Shown: positions 1 through 6,399 of the stretch, piece by piece
Layout of the letters: each line of letters starts with the position of its first letter
Position numbering within the stretch: the first letter of the stretch is position 1
Origin: an uncultured Clostridia bacterium
GTDB lineage: Bacteria; Bacillota; Clostridia; Christensenellales; Borkfalkiaceae
Assembly (NCBI GenBank): GCA_947631195.1
Contig: CANRKK010000021.1
Coordinates: 1-40,920 of the forward strand
Direction: 5' to 3'
Length of the DNA stretch: 40,920 nucleotides
Position numbers and translations under genes: made by a program
The notes under the pieces: model-generated
Told to the model about the DNA's origin: nothing
Databases searched by the model: none
The model's input: the letters and a program-made list of their open reading frames with translations, nothing else

Positions 1-30
1 AAGCCGGCAAGCAGATGCGGAGGTAAATAT

Positions 31-180
31 ATGGTAAAACAACAACCAACAAAAAGCGCGACATACTATGCACGCGGCAAAAAGTGTTATAAGCAGCCTG
101 CGAATAGCACCATCGAACGGCTTAAGGCAGCTGGCTATAAACAGATAGTTTGGCAGAACGGCGATTTTATAGTTATTTAA
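31..180 (+). CDS. small hypothetical protein, 49 aa
   Basis: A 49-codon frame starts at an ATG preceded by GGAGG (19-23) and ends in TAA at 178-180. The product is basic, with a YYARGKKCYKQP stretch and a C-terminal GYKQIVWQNGDFIVI that looks like a short beta segment. I do not recognise a family. It is the first of nine compact plus-strand genes that share very similar GGAGGTAAA ribosome binding sites, so it is probably part of one transcript whose promoter lies outside the window or across a circular junction. Confidence 0.6.
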   Translation: MVKQQPTKSATYYARGKKCYKQPANSTIERLKAAGYKQIVWQNGDFIVI

Positions 181-220
181 ATAGTTATTTAAATGGAATG
201 GAGGTATAAAGAGGTATAAA

Positions 221-412
221 ATGGATACATTTACAAGACTAAAAGAAGCCGCGATTGAATATGGTCGCGCCATGCAAGAATATTGGAGGCATAGCGAATT
301 AATTCCCGCTGAGGACATTCAATATAAATGCGCATATATAGAGCAGGCTATAAGCTTGCTTGAGCGTGGTTGGATTACTGATCAAGAAGCGATCAAATTA
401 TTTTGGAGGTAA
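221..412 (+). CDS. small hypothetical protein, 63 aa
   Basis: GGAGG at about 201-205 lies some distance upstream, and a weaker GAGG sits close to the ATG. The protein looks mostly helical, with a C-terminal segment AISLLERGWITDQEAIKLFWR. No family is recognised. The stop codon is followed within a few bases by the next start, whose ribosome binding site (TTTTGGAGGTAA) overlaps this gene's last codons. That supports translational coupling in a single operon. Confidence 0.6.
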   Translation: MDTFTRLKEAAIEYGRAMQEYWRHSELIPAEDIQYKCAYIEQAISLLERGWITDQEAIKLFWR

Positions 413-417
413 AACAA

Positions 418-576
418 ATGCAACAACAAACAACCAACAACAAGCCCGTTTATATTAACGGGACACAAGCAAGCCGCGCGGATCTTATACGGCTTGAACG
501 TGACGCAACTAAAAAGCTCGGAACGATTCGCCGCGCGTACTGCACTAACAAAGCTATTTATTATGAAACAATATAA
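418..576 (+). CDS. small hypothetical protein, 52 aa
   Basis: The ATG at 418 follows TTGGAGGTAAAACAA and the frame closes at TAA 574-576. The product starts MQQQTTNNKPVYINGTQASR and continues with a basic helix-like segment (RADLIRLERDATKKLGTIRR). The Gln/Thr-rich N-terminus resembles that of the 49-aa gene upstream (MVKQQPTK). No known family. Its tight spacing between two genes with the same style of ribosome binding site is the main support. Confidence 0.6.
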   Translation: MQQQTTNNKPVYINGTQASRADLIRLERDATKKLGTIRRAYCTNKAIYYETI

Positions 577-593
577 CGGAGGTAAAAAACATT

Positions 594-854
594 ATGCCAA
601 CAGTTTCTGAATTAATCCCAAATGACAGCCATAAAAGCTTTTATGGCAAAGCAAAAATTTCCTTTAATAATGACGGATCTAAAATATTATATAGCTATAA
701 TACGCCGGTTATGTTAGAAGCCGCCGACGGTACACTTCATCGTTTATGGGCAGGCTATAGCGCAACTACTGGAAGGCACATCCGCGCTTTTTGCGGAGTT
801 GATAAAAAAACTTGGGAAAATATGGAGGTTGAAAAATATGAAAATCATAGCTAA
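594..854 (+). CDS. hypothetical protein, 86 aa
   Basis: The start follows CGGAGGTAAAAAACATT. The middle of the protein (KISFNNDGSKILYSYNTPVM) looks like a beta sheet, followed by LHRLWAGYSATTGRHIRAFCG. Its C-terminal codons contain the ribosome binding site (ATGGAGGTTG) and start of the next gene, which overlaps it by 17 nt. Proteins of this style (a short beta-rich domain with YSATTGRHIRAF) are, from memory, common in Firmicute mobile elements, but I cannot give a function. Confidence 0.65.
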   Translation: MPTVSELIPNDSHKSFYGKAKISFNNDGSKILYSYNTPVMLEAADGTLHRLWAGYSATTGRHIRAFCGVDKKTWENMEVEKYENHS

Positions 855-1482
855 ACAAGTAGACCCAGAATGTCAAGATAGCAATTTTGATTCCGTTATC
901 ACTTTTATGAATAATGACATTGTATTTGTTGGCAATCGGGATTATAGAAGCCACACAACGCCCGAATACGATCTTTTAATAAAGTATATAGGAAATGCCG
1001 CATATGATTATGCATATAATATAACAAATATAAATGACACGTTGCTAAATTATGGATTTACTAACCCGACGGGCAAAAATTGGAGCAAACCAAAGCTCCA
1101 TCAATGGCGCGGAATCCTGGAAGCCGATAACCTGGAAGATGACGAAAATATAATAAAGGCTTTAAACCTTTTAACCGGCGGCAATTGGGAATTTACCAAA
1201 ATACGCGGATATTGTCAAAGCGATTGGCAAGGCGTTTATTACGATTCTAGCAAATGGAGCAAAGACGATATAAAAGCTCTTGAGATAGATTATTTCAACC
1301 TTGGAACTGGCTATGATTGTTACCCCGCCGACGATCCGGAAGATACAACTTATATATATGTATATTATGATGACGCGAAAAAAGAAATATCCGACTGTTA
1401 CGGAGTAAAGCCCGATGAAGTTGTTATATACCAATTTGACGGATACACAAAAACACCTAAATATAAACTTGTGGAGGATTAA
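838..1482 (+). CDS. hypothetical accessory protein, 214 aa
   Basis: The frame is open from 799, but the ATG at 838 is preferred because GGAGG lies at 823-827 and the gene then overlaps its neighbour only slightly. The acidic product has a C-terminal half with GGNWEFTKIRGYCQSDWQG, then EIDYFNLGTGYDCYP and a YIYVYYDD segment. I recall IRGYxQxDWQ-type proteins from Firmicute plasmids and conjugative elements, where they lack a known function. The high acidic content made me consider an ArdA-type DNA mimic, but no ArdA motif is evident. Confidence 0.75.
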   Translation: MKIIAKQVDPECQDSNFDSVITFMNNDIVFVGNRDYRSHTTPEYDLLIKYIGNAAYDYAYNITNINDTLLNYGFTNPTGKNWSKPKLHQWRGILEADNLEDDENIIKALNLLTGGNWEFTKIRGYCQSDWQGVYYDSSKWSKDDIKALEIDYFNLGTGYDCYPADDPEDTTYIYVYYDDAKKEISDCYGVKPDEVVIYQFDGYTKTPKYKLVED

Positions 1483-1485
1483 GAA

Positions 1486-1899
1486 ATGAATAACAACGAA
1501 TTACATTGTAAACAAATAGCCGAAGACCTTGCAACCATAGCAAACGGGAATATGTATAAATGCCCTGAATGCGGCGAATTAATCGATATAAACGATTTAG
1601 CCGATCAAGAGCATTTTGAATGCAAATGCGGGTATAAATGCCTTGTTGAGGAATTAGAGCCGTTAGATTTTGGCAAGTACTTCGAGGACAATTTATTTGA
1701 TATTGAATATGCCGTTGACGCTCAAAAAAAATATAAGTCTGCTGCTGCTTGCGTTGCCTTTGGCGGCCCTACTATTTATATTGATACAAAAACTTGCGCC
1801 GTTCGCCTTTGGTGGTGGCAAGATTACGCCGAATATCCTCTTGACGAATATACAGTTGACGCCATAGATGAATTTTTTGAAGAGCTTTATAATTGTTAG
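1486..1899 (+). CDS. zinc-ribbon hypothetical protein, 137 aa
   Basis: Starts 4 nt after the previous stop, with its ribosome binding site (GGAGG) inside that gene's last codons. Residues 25-52 contain two Cys knuckles (KCPECGE and ECKCGYKC), a likely structural zinc ribbon. The rest is acidic and aromatic (AVRLWWWQDYAEYPLDEY). No enzyme motif is visible. It could bind nucleic acid or protein. Comparable proteins occur in Clostridia mobile elements, from memory only. Confidence 0.75.
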   Translation: MNNNELHCKQIAEDLATIANGNMYKCPECGELIDINDLADQEHFECKCGYKCLVEELEPLDFGKYFEDNLFDIEYAVDAQKKYKSAAACVAFGGPTIYIDTKTCAVRLWWWQDYAEYPLDEYTVDAIDEFFEELYNC

Positions 1900-1915
1900 G
1901 AGGTTTAGATTAGAA

Positions 1916-2077
1916 ATGACCAATCACGTATTAAAAACATACATAAAGTACTTAGCCGCCGCGCCAGACTTAGCCGCCGCCGCTGCTATGCAAGAACTAA
2001 GCAAGCAAGAAGACAAAGACGAATTAAAAAGAGTTTTACAAGCACTTAAAAAGGGAGGACAAAAAAGCAATGGATAA
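1916..2077 (+). CDS. small Ala-rich helical protein, 53 aa
   Basis: The frame opens earlier, but ATG 1916 has AGGAGG at about 1899-1904 and begins just after the preceding stop. The product has an Ala-rich segment (YLAAAPDLAAAAAMQEL) followed by a charged helix (KQEDKDELKRVLQALKK). It is predicted to be entirely helical. The local DNA is rich in GCCGCC repeats, unlike the minus-strand genes. The stop overlaps the next start by 8 nt. Confidence 0.55.
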   Translation: MTNHVLKTYIKYLAAAPDLAAAAAMQELSKQEDKDELKRVLQALKKGGQKSNG

Positions 2078-2234
2078 AGAAAAAGACAAAGATAGAGAAA
2101 TTGATGAACTTTACTGGTTCTTATATACTAACTGGGGCGATACACTAACAAGTGCCGGTGCAAAAAGTATAGCTTATTGGTTACATAAAGAAGGCTATCG
2201 ACGCATCGCGAATAAGGGAGGTAAAAAAGAATGA
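2070..2234 (+). CDS. small hypothetical protein, 54 aa
   Basis: The ATG at 2070 follows GGGAGGACAAAAAAGCA and overlaps the previous gene's 3' end. The product has a charged N-terminus (MDKEKDKDREIDELYWFLY) and then GDTLTSAGAKSIAYWLHKEGYRRI, which could form a small helix-turn-helix-like fold, although I see no specific family. The 3' end contains the ribosome binding site AAGGGAGG of the next mini-gene, and the two overlap as ATGA. Confidence 0.55.
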   Translation: MDKEKDKDREIDELYWFLYTNWGDTLTSAGAKSIAYWLHKEGYRRIANKGGKKE

Positions 2235-2317
2235 TTGCATTTATCTTGTATATCTTATTCAAGTTTGAGTGTATGGATTCTATATTAACAAGTATAAGCA
2301 GCTTTTTTAAAAAGTAA
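2231..2317 (+). CDS. possible 28-aa membrane peptide
   Basis: An ATGA overlap with the upstream gene and an AAGGGAGG site support translation of a 28-residue peptide. Its first half is hydrophobic (MIAFILYILFKFECM) and its end is basic (SSFFKK). It is the last gene of the plus-strand series; a rho-independent terminator follows about 85 nt later. It could be a small membrane peptide or chance. Confidence 0.35.
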   Translation: MIAFILYILFKFECMDSILTSISSFFKK

Positions 2318-2400
2318 CAAGCAACAATTTAATAAGCCGCGTAAGATCCGCGCCGATAAGCAAGGACAGCGGCAACCAAAAAGCAAAAAGCAACAAGCAA

Positions 2401-2434
2401 AAAGCAAGCTCATTTATTTGAGTTTGCTTTTTTT
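2401..2434 (+). terminator. rho-independent terminator of the plus-strand operon
   Basis: A 10-bp stem (AGCAAGCTCA paired with TGAGTTTGCT, one G-U pair) is followed by a T tract. It lies downstream of the last plus-strand gene and so ends that transcript. Confidence 0.75.
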
Positions 2435-2728
2435 GTATCCGTTCTAACGCCCTCGCCGCCGGTCCTCAGGCAAGCAAGCCCGCGCCGGTAAGCTAAAACC
2501 CCGCTATTAATTAAAGGGCTTTAAAAGCCGCTTAAACAGCTAAACACTCAACCCCGATTAAATACCCGACTAAGCCATAAAAGCCGCTATAAGGCTAAAA
2601 TAAACCGCTTAAAATAAGCAAGCTATAAAGGATAGTAAAAGCAATGCACAACCAAAAAGCAAGCAAGGCAAGCCGCCAAAAATCAATTGTAAAACTTTTT
2701 TCACCATTCCGTCACCGAGTTAGTTATG

Positions 2729-2758
2729 AAATGATGACAATTTAAAACATCATTTTTT
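2729..2758 (+). terminator. strong hairpin with T tract
   Basis: AAATGATG and CATCATTT form a perfect stem around an 11-nt loop, continued by a T tract on the plus strand. It reads as a rho-independent terminator, yet no plus-strand gene lies between it and the terminator at 2401-2434. It is therefore either a backup terminator or belongs to an unannotated transcript. Confidence 0.5.
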
Positions 2759-2881
2759 AGTTTTTAGGCGAGCTAATTTTTTTAACCCAAAAATTTGCAA
2801 AATTCCTCAGGAATTTGACCTTTTTTGAGAATTAAAGAACTTGTAAGAATTTTTTACAAGTTAAAAATCTTAAAATAAATT

Positions 2882-2920
2882 AAAAACGGAAAACGGCAAG
2901 TAACTTCTACTCACCGTTTT
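2882..2920 (-). terminator. hairpin terminator after orphan promoter
   Basis: Arms AAAACGG (2890-2896) and CCGTTTT (2914-2920) pair perfectly, with a second 4-bp stem inside after a 2x2 internal loop. Read on the minus strand it is followed by TTTTCCGTTTTT. Confidence 0.5.
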
Positions 2921-2964
2921 GCGAAGGTAAAATGTTGAATAAAATGAGAACCAATTAAATCAAC
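2882..2964 (-). ncRNA. candidate small RNA of about 80 nt
   Basis: The minus-strand promoter at 2971-2999 would start a transcript near 2964. No gene follows. About 45 nt later comes a stem (AAAACGG...CCGTTTT, extended internally by TACT/AGTA) followed by CCGTTTTT, which looks like an intrinsic terminator. A promoter plus terminator around a non-coding stretch suggests a small RNA. No covariance or expression evidence is available here. Confidence 0.3.
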
Positions 2965-2970
2965 GATAAT

Positions 2971-2999
2971 AGTATAGAATAACTAAAAGAATTTGTCAA
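2971..2999 (-). promoter_or_regulatory. consensus sigma-A promoter with no gene downstream
   Basis: On the minus strand, TTGACA (2994-2999), exactly 17 nt, then TATACT (2971-2976). The core equals the gene-linked promoters elsewhere in the window, but the -35 upstream flank is TTCTC instead of AAACG. It points toward lower coordinates, where no minus-strand gene is found. Confidence 0.65.
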
Positions 3000-3225
3000 G
3001 AGAAAATCCAGAAATTCCGAATAATTATTTTTAGCGAATAAGAATCCGCCTCGTCCCCGCCATTCTTTCCTTGCTAAAAAAGTAGCCTTAAAATCAAAGC
3101 CTTAAAAAATAATGAGGCTTTTTTATTTTGCGGCAGGTAGGGGGGGGGTATCAAATAAGGGCAAGAATAACTCCTGCCCCTACTTACAGTTATGCGAACA
3201 ACCCAAAAGCATAACTATTTGTAAG

Positions 3226-3600
3226 CTATTTAGCAATCCAAAAACAAGTTATATCCTCTCTATCCCAACTGTCGAAAAGGTCTTGCACTACCCCATTAAC
3301 GGCGCATACAAGGTGACCCTCAAGCCGTATAATAAGCGTATTGTTTGGGAAACGGTCTATTACGTCCTCGACATTCTCCCCTCTTCTTGGATAGAATAAA
3401 GGCAATAAGAATACGTCGGTAAGCAAGTAGCCGTAAGAGTCAATAGATATACGATTATAGCCTGTATGCTCCGAAGCAAGGTCAAGTAGATTGCCCGCTA
3501 CGTTATAGTCTACACCCAATCCTAAACTAATTGCCCTACAAACGCAGTCAGATATGCGATCCTTGTTTATGTTTGCGTTGTAATAGTGGAAGTCTGCCAT
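3226..3600 (-). CDS. putative papain-fold cysteine peptidase-like phage protein, 124 aa
   Basis: The N-terminus has YYNANINKDRISDCVCRAIS and the C-terminal half has GHLVCAVNGVVQDLFDSWD, giving a Cys, then His, then Asp order expected of a papain- or C39-like fold. From memory, many Clostridia phages encode a protein with DCVVRAI and GHVV...DSWD motifs and no assigned role. It is the last gene of the minus-strand late region, 4 nt after the Arg-rich protein gene, with only a weak ribosome binding site, so coupling is likely. It might process virion proteins or cut peptidoglycan; neither is shown by sequence. Confidence 0.6.
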   Translation of the reverse strand: MADFHYYNANINKDRISDCVCRAISLGLGVDYNVAGNLLDLASEHTGYNRISIDSYGYLLTDVFLLPLFYPRRGENVEDVIDRFPNNTLIIRLEGHLVCAVNGVVQDLFDSWDREDITCFWIAK

Positions 3601-3604
3601 AGGC

Positions 3605-4321
3605 TTACTCTGGGTCTACAATAGCCATAAAGTAAGCTGCAAGCTTTTCTCTACCCTTTACGGAAGCGTCGGGATCTTCAAGGAAAGCCTTTGCAAACTT
3701 AGCATAGATATGCGGCTCTTTCTCGCGAGGAATAAGAGCTTTGAATACGTCGCAGTAGTCAGAATAAAGCATATTCATAGTCATACAAAGTTCTTTCTCA
3801 TCGTAGTTATCCATACGAAGTCCGGCACTTTGTGCAGCTTGCTGTACTTGAGACATTGTGAAGTGTTCGCCTTGAGTACCGTCGGCATTACGAAGCATAC
3901 GTTTCCATTCGTCCATTTCGCGACTTGTAAGCCTTACTTCTTCGCCGTAGTCTCTACCGTAATCGCCCCTATCCTCGTAATCACGGTCTCTGCGCAGGTA
4001 GTAGTCTCTGCCACCTATACCGTAGCGACCTGTGCCCTTTACACCTCTTCTGCCGTCAGTCTCTTCGTAGTCTCTATCACGACGATAATACCTGCGACCG
4101 TCCATTTCGTAGTCGTTTTCGTAATTGCCGCGAAACTCGCCCTCGTATTCGCCACGACCTCTATCATAACCTCTGTCGTAGTTCCTATCGTAGCCGCGTC
4201 CGTCACGGTATCTCATATCTTCGTGTTCGTAGTCTCTGTTGCGACCGTCCATACGCTCGTCTCTTTCGCGTTCTCTGCGACGACGATCCATAATCATTCT
4301 TGTAACAAAACTATTCGCCAT
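3605..4321 (-). CDS. Arg/Asp/Tyr-rich low-complexity protein, 238 aa
   Basis: Residues 12-130 are dominated by Arg, Asp, Glu, Tyr and Gly in degenerate repeats such as YDRNYDRGYDRGRG and YRRDRDYEETDGRR. This stretch should be disordered. The last 100 residues (from VRLTSREMDEWKRML) look like a folded helical domain with MNMLYSDYCDVFKALIP. AAGGAGG precedes the ATG. The composition resembles RNA-binding or phase-separating low-complexity domains, but that is inference only. It sits in the late accessory module between the jelly-roll-like protein and the peptidase-like protein. Confidence 0.75.
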   Translation of the reverse strand: MANSFVTRMIMDRRRRERERDERMDGRNRDYEHEDMRYRDGRGYDRNYDRGYDRGRGEYEGEFRGNYENDYEMDGRRYYRRDRDYEETDGRRGVKGTGRYGIGGRDYYLRRDRDYEDRGDYGRDYGEEVRLTSREMDEWKRMLRNADGTQGEHFTMSQVQQAAQSAGLRMDNYDEKELCMTMNMLYSDYCDVFKALIPREKEPHIYAKFAKAFLEDPDASVKGREKLAAYFMAIVDPE

Positions 4322-4335
4322 TGTCGTGTGCCTCC

Positions 4336-4776
4336 TTATCTGATTTTCCTAACAATCAGGTTAGATACACCTGCAGTAAGAGTATTAGCCGTCAAAAGCA
4401 CTTGGATAGTAGACGGTACGTTTGCTACCGAAGCGCAAGCGGGAAGTACGCGAACTATATACGTTAAGGTGATATTCTCCGTATCTCCAGCTGCAGTTAC
4501 TGTTTCAGTTGCCGTAAGCAATGTTGCGCCGTCTTGCAAAAGATTGATAGTCGCTGCTCCTGTCCCGCCGAATACGCCGCTCAAAGTGTACTGCACTTCG
4601 TAGAAGCCAGCTTCATTGATAGTGACTGTGTTATTGCCTGTTGTGCTTGCAGTGAGTACAGGCTGATTGCAACCGCCGCAAGCGTATCGGCGTGTTACTG
4701 AACCAAGAGGTATAAGCCCGCCTTGCGCTACTGCTCCGACATTCTGATTGGTTAATTGTATAAATTGAAATGCCAT
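4336..4776 (-). CDS. beta-rich, BclA-C/TNF-like virion-associated protein, 146 aa
   Basis: After a short N-terminus (MAFQFIQLTNQNVGAVAQGG) the protein is a Thr/Ala/Val-rich beta sandwich: NNTVTINEAGFYEVQYTLSG, then alternating strands to the end. The INEAGFYEVQYTLSG motif is typical of BclA C-terminal or C1q/TNF-like jelly rolls found on spores and phage virions. A CGGCN pair of cysteines lies near residue 35. AAAGGAG precedes the start. Probable role: surface-exposed trimeric decoration or adhesion domain. No catalytic motif. Confidence 0.7.
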   Translation of the reverse strand: MAFQFIQLTNQNVGAVAQGGLIPLGSVTRRYACGGCNQPVLTASTTGNNTVTINEAGFYEVQYTLSGVFGGTGAATINLLQDGATLLTATETVTAAGDTENITLTYIVRVLPACASVANVPSTIQVLLTANTLTAGVSNLIVRKIR

Positions 4777-4797
4777 TTTTATTATTCTCCTTTATAT

Positions 4798-4897
4798 AAA
4801 ATCAAGGCAGGAAAATTACTTATCCCACCTCGATTTTTTGTTATTACGTTAGCGAGATAAGTAATCTCCTTAAAGTTTAGTTATGTCAGCATAACTA
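4798..4897 (-). promoter_or_regulatory. structured leader with three hairpins, two mutually exclusive
   Basis: The intergenic stretch upstream of the jelly-roll gene contains: a perfect 8-bp hairpin TAGTTATG/CATAACTA with a CTGA loop (4878-4897); a perfect 10-bp pair ATTACTTATC (4856-4865) with GATAAGTAAT (4815-4824); and a hairpin AAAATCGAGG.../...CTTGATTTT (4824-4837 with 4798-4811) whose loop contains most of the GATAAGTAAT arm. The last two cannot easily form together. It could be a processing site, an attenuator or a translational control element. Confidence 0.45.
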
Positions 4898-4971
4898 TTC
4901 GCAAATAATAACCCCGAATATCCAATGTGTTTGAGTGGTATTTTGAGAAATGTTATGCATTTATAACTAAA

Positions 4972-5995
4972 TTAGAGCGAGCTTCCGCAACCGCAACCTG
5001 TGTTGCAACCGCAACCACAGTTAGAATAGCCGTAACCGTAGTATGCGCCTGTTACAGGGTTCGGTACGATAAACGAAGCCGTCGGGTAAGGACGAATAGC
5101 GTTTATGATATTTGTAGTCTGTGCTTGCTGACTAAGCTGATTGGTAAGTTGCAAGTTCTCGGTACGAAGCGCGTCGATTTTCTCGTTGCACAAGTAATCA
5201 AGAACGCGTTGGGTATTCATATTACCAGCCTGTATGATAGCAGCGGTGTTAGAAGCCGACTGACAAGCTACGTCCTTTATGTCGCCCTCGAGGGTGCAGC
5301 AGCATTGTGCAAGCTGAGACGAAAGTCCCTGTGTCGCAAGACGGCTTTCGTAACCGTTAGTGGTTATGCCTTGCTGTACGCCGAAGAAGCCCTGACACAA
5401 AGTGGATTGAAGAGCAGCATTACCGCTCGTAATAGTGTTGTTAAGAGCGTAAGTGCTATCGCAAATACCCTGCGAAATACCTCTTACAGCATTTTCAAGA
5501 TTGTTGAAATTCATATCTTGGCATAAGTCGCCACGTGTTAAAGCTCCTTGCATACCTGCACCTCCATTGCCGCCGTTGCCCCAGCCGCCATTGCCCCAGC
5601 CAAATACAAGGGCAATAACAATAATCCCAAGTATGTTATCGTAAAGGCTTTTTATCCTCTACTTCTATCACTTCATTTTGTGATAGTTCAGCATAGCTTT
5701 TCAAGTACTTGTAACTTAGCAAGTTAGTCAAGTATTTGTGCGGTCTCGTGGGTAGATTATATCTTTTCACTACCTATGCGTTGCCCCTGACTATACTTTG
5801 TATAGCCTTCGGTTCGGATTAGCCTCTCAGCCTTCCCGTTTAATACCGCATTTTTCAATATTAGTCACCTAATAAAGTGGCAGATGTCTACCATAGGAAA
5901 CTACCGTCGCCCCAACCATTGTTAGCATTGCCATTTCCGTTACCATTGTTGTTCATAGCAAGACCCGTAGCGAGGCCATCACTGTATCCTTCCAT
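4972..5995 (-). CDS. Cys-rich phage protein, 253 aa, interrupted by an intron
   Basis: Exon 1 is 5995-5890 and exon 2 is 5627-4972. The start has GGAG (6007-6010). Exon 1 gives a Gly/Asn-rich N-terminus; the unspliced frame ends in TAG one base past the splice site. Joined, codon 36 becomes TGG and the protein continues with IIVIALVFGWGNGGWGNGG, then MQGALTRGDLCQDMNF. Total coding length is 762 nt with no internal stop. The join rebuilds a hydrophobic segment (FLWWIIVIALVFGW), probably membrane-inserted. The end is Cys-rich (NCGCGCNTGCGCGSSL). From memory, uninterrupted homologues occur in gut Firmicute phages. The function is unknown; a virion or envelope-associated role is a guess. If unspliced, only the 193-aa part from 5553 would be read. 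Confidence 0.8.
5628..5889 (-). ncRNA. ORF-less group I-like self-splicing intron, 262 nt
   Basis: Removing it restores an exact reading frame. P1 is GGU|AG with CUGCC, with the last exon U in a U-G pair. The intron ends in G (5628). P2 is ATTAG-GTGA-CTAAT (5873-5860), with a GNRA loop. P3 pairs ATGCG (5851-5847) with CGCAT (5780-5776). P4 pairs CGGG (5838-5835) with TCCG (5818-5815); P5 is a 3-bp stem inside it. P6 is an 8-bp stem (5807-5789). P8 is GGTAG/CTACC (5774-5751), P9 TACTTG/CAAGTA (5734-5706), and a further hairpin is at 5686-5665. I could not assign P7, the guanosine-binding helix, with confidence. No homing endonuclease is encoded. Confidence 0.75.
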
Positions 5996-6031
5996 AGTTT
6001 TTTATTCTCCTTTATAAAATATATTTATACT

Positions 6032-6130
6032 TTACTTGCTTTTGCGCGCATTAAGCAAGGTAGTATCGTTATACTGATAGTTTGAGATAGTGTCATTTTT
6101 ACCAAATATCGCTAATATAGTTATCAGCAC
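6032..6130 (-). CDS. possible small membrane peptide, 32 aa, GTG start
   Basis: A frame opens with GTG overlapping the end of the preceding gene (GTGCTGA) and runs to TAA at 6032. The product begins with a hydrophobic stretch (MLITILAIFGKND) and ends polar and basic (LLNARKSK). No clear ribosome binding site; it would depend on coupling to the upstream stop. It fills an otherwise empty gap, which supports it weakly. Confidence 0.35.
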   Translation of the reverse strand: MLITILAIFGKNDTISNYQYNDTTLLNARKSK

Positions 6131-6387
6131 CCAAAAAAACCGTTATCCCAACTATCCCCCTGTTTGATAGGTTCAACGGGTTTATTTTGTACTTTCATCA
6201 TTTCCATTGTCTTTGTAAGCATATCCGAATAGCTCTCAATGTTATGGGAAAGAATATCACCAGCTTGAGCATAAGCCAAAGCTTCTTCGCTCGATATTTT
6301 ATCTGCGTTTTCCAAAGAAGCCGATATTTTCTCTGCAAGCTTAACTTTCATCTCATTGATTTTTGTTCTTAATTCTATAGTTTCCAT
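6124..6387 (-). CDS. small helical late protein, 87 aa
   Basis: Predicted to be alpha-helical (MKVKLAEKISASLENADKI, then SYSDMLTKTMEMMKV), ending in a short Gly/aromatic tail DSWDNGFFGC. A GGGAGAATTAAC site precedes the ATG. The aromatic Gly/Asn/Asp tail resembles the N-terminal composition of the Cys-rich protein downstream. It belongs to the late accessory block transcribed with the Gln-rich proteins. No family recognised. Confidence 0.65.
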   Translation of the reverse strand: METIELRTKINEMKVKLAEKISASLENADKISSEEALAYAQAGDILSHNIESYSDMLTKTMEMMKVQNKPVEPIKQGDSWDNGFFGC

Positions 6388-6399
6388 TGTTAATTCTCC

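Larger units (their letters stand above)
2318..3225. other. 900-nt non-coding region between convergent gene sets
   Basis: No convincing protein gene lies here. On the plus strand, 2320-2660 is a low-complexity series of AAGCAA, AAGCC and AGCCGC words. From 2700 to 3000 it becomes AT-rich and holds several perfect inverted repeats: 2729-2758, 2800-2816, 2838-2862 and 2890-2920. A consensus minus-strand promoter lies at 2971-2999. Further right are a plus-strand terminator-like hairpin (about 3098-3125), a run of nine G (3138-3146), and hairpins at 3159-3180 and 3183-3225 just beyond the last minus-strand gene. It may be a transcription-insulating region and could include a small RNA gene or replication signals. 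Confidence 0.6.

Noticed and set aside
838-1482. ArdA-type antirestriction protein
   Set aside because: The protein is acidic and of fitting size, but the ArdA sequence pattern is not visible; acidity alone is not enough.
3710-4603. Long plus-strand open frame of 297 codons
   Set aside because: It is antisense to the Arg/Asp/Tyr-rich gene and the jelly-roll gene. Its Val/Thr/Ser-rich composition is what the reverse complement of those repeats gives, and it has no ribosome binding site.
4927-5526. Plus-strand frame of 199 codons opposite the Cys-rich gene
   Set aside because: Antisense shadow of exon 2; no ribosome binding site; the minus-strand gene has clear start and protein features.
5628-5889. 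Interpreting the structured element as a riboswitch or terminator region
   Set aside because: It lies inside a coding frame that is restored exactly by its removal, with U and G at the expected splice positions. A riboswitch would not explain that.
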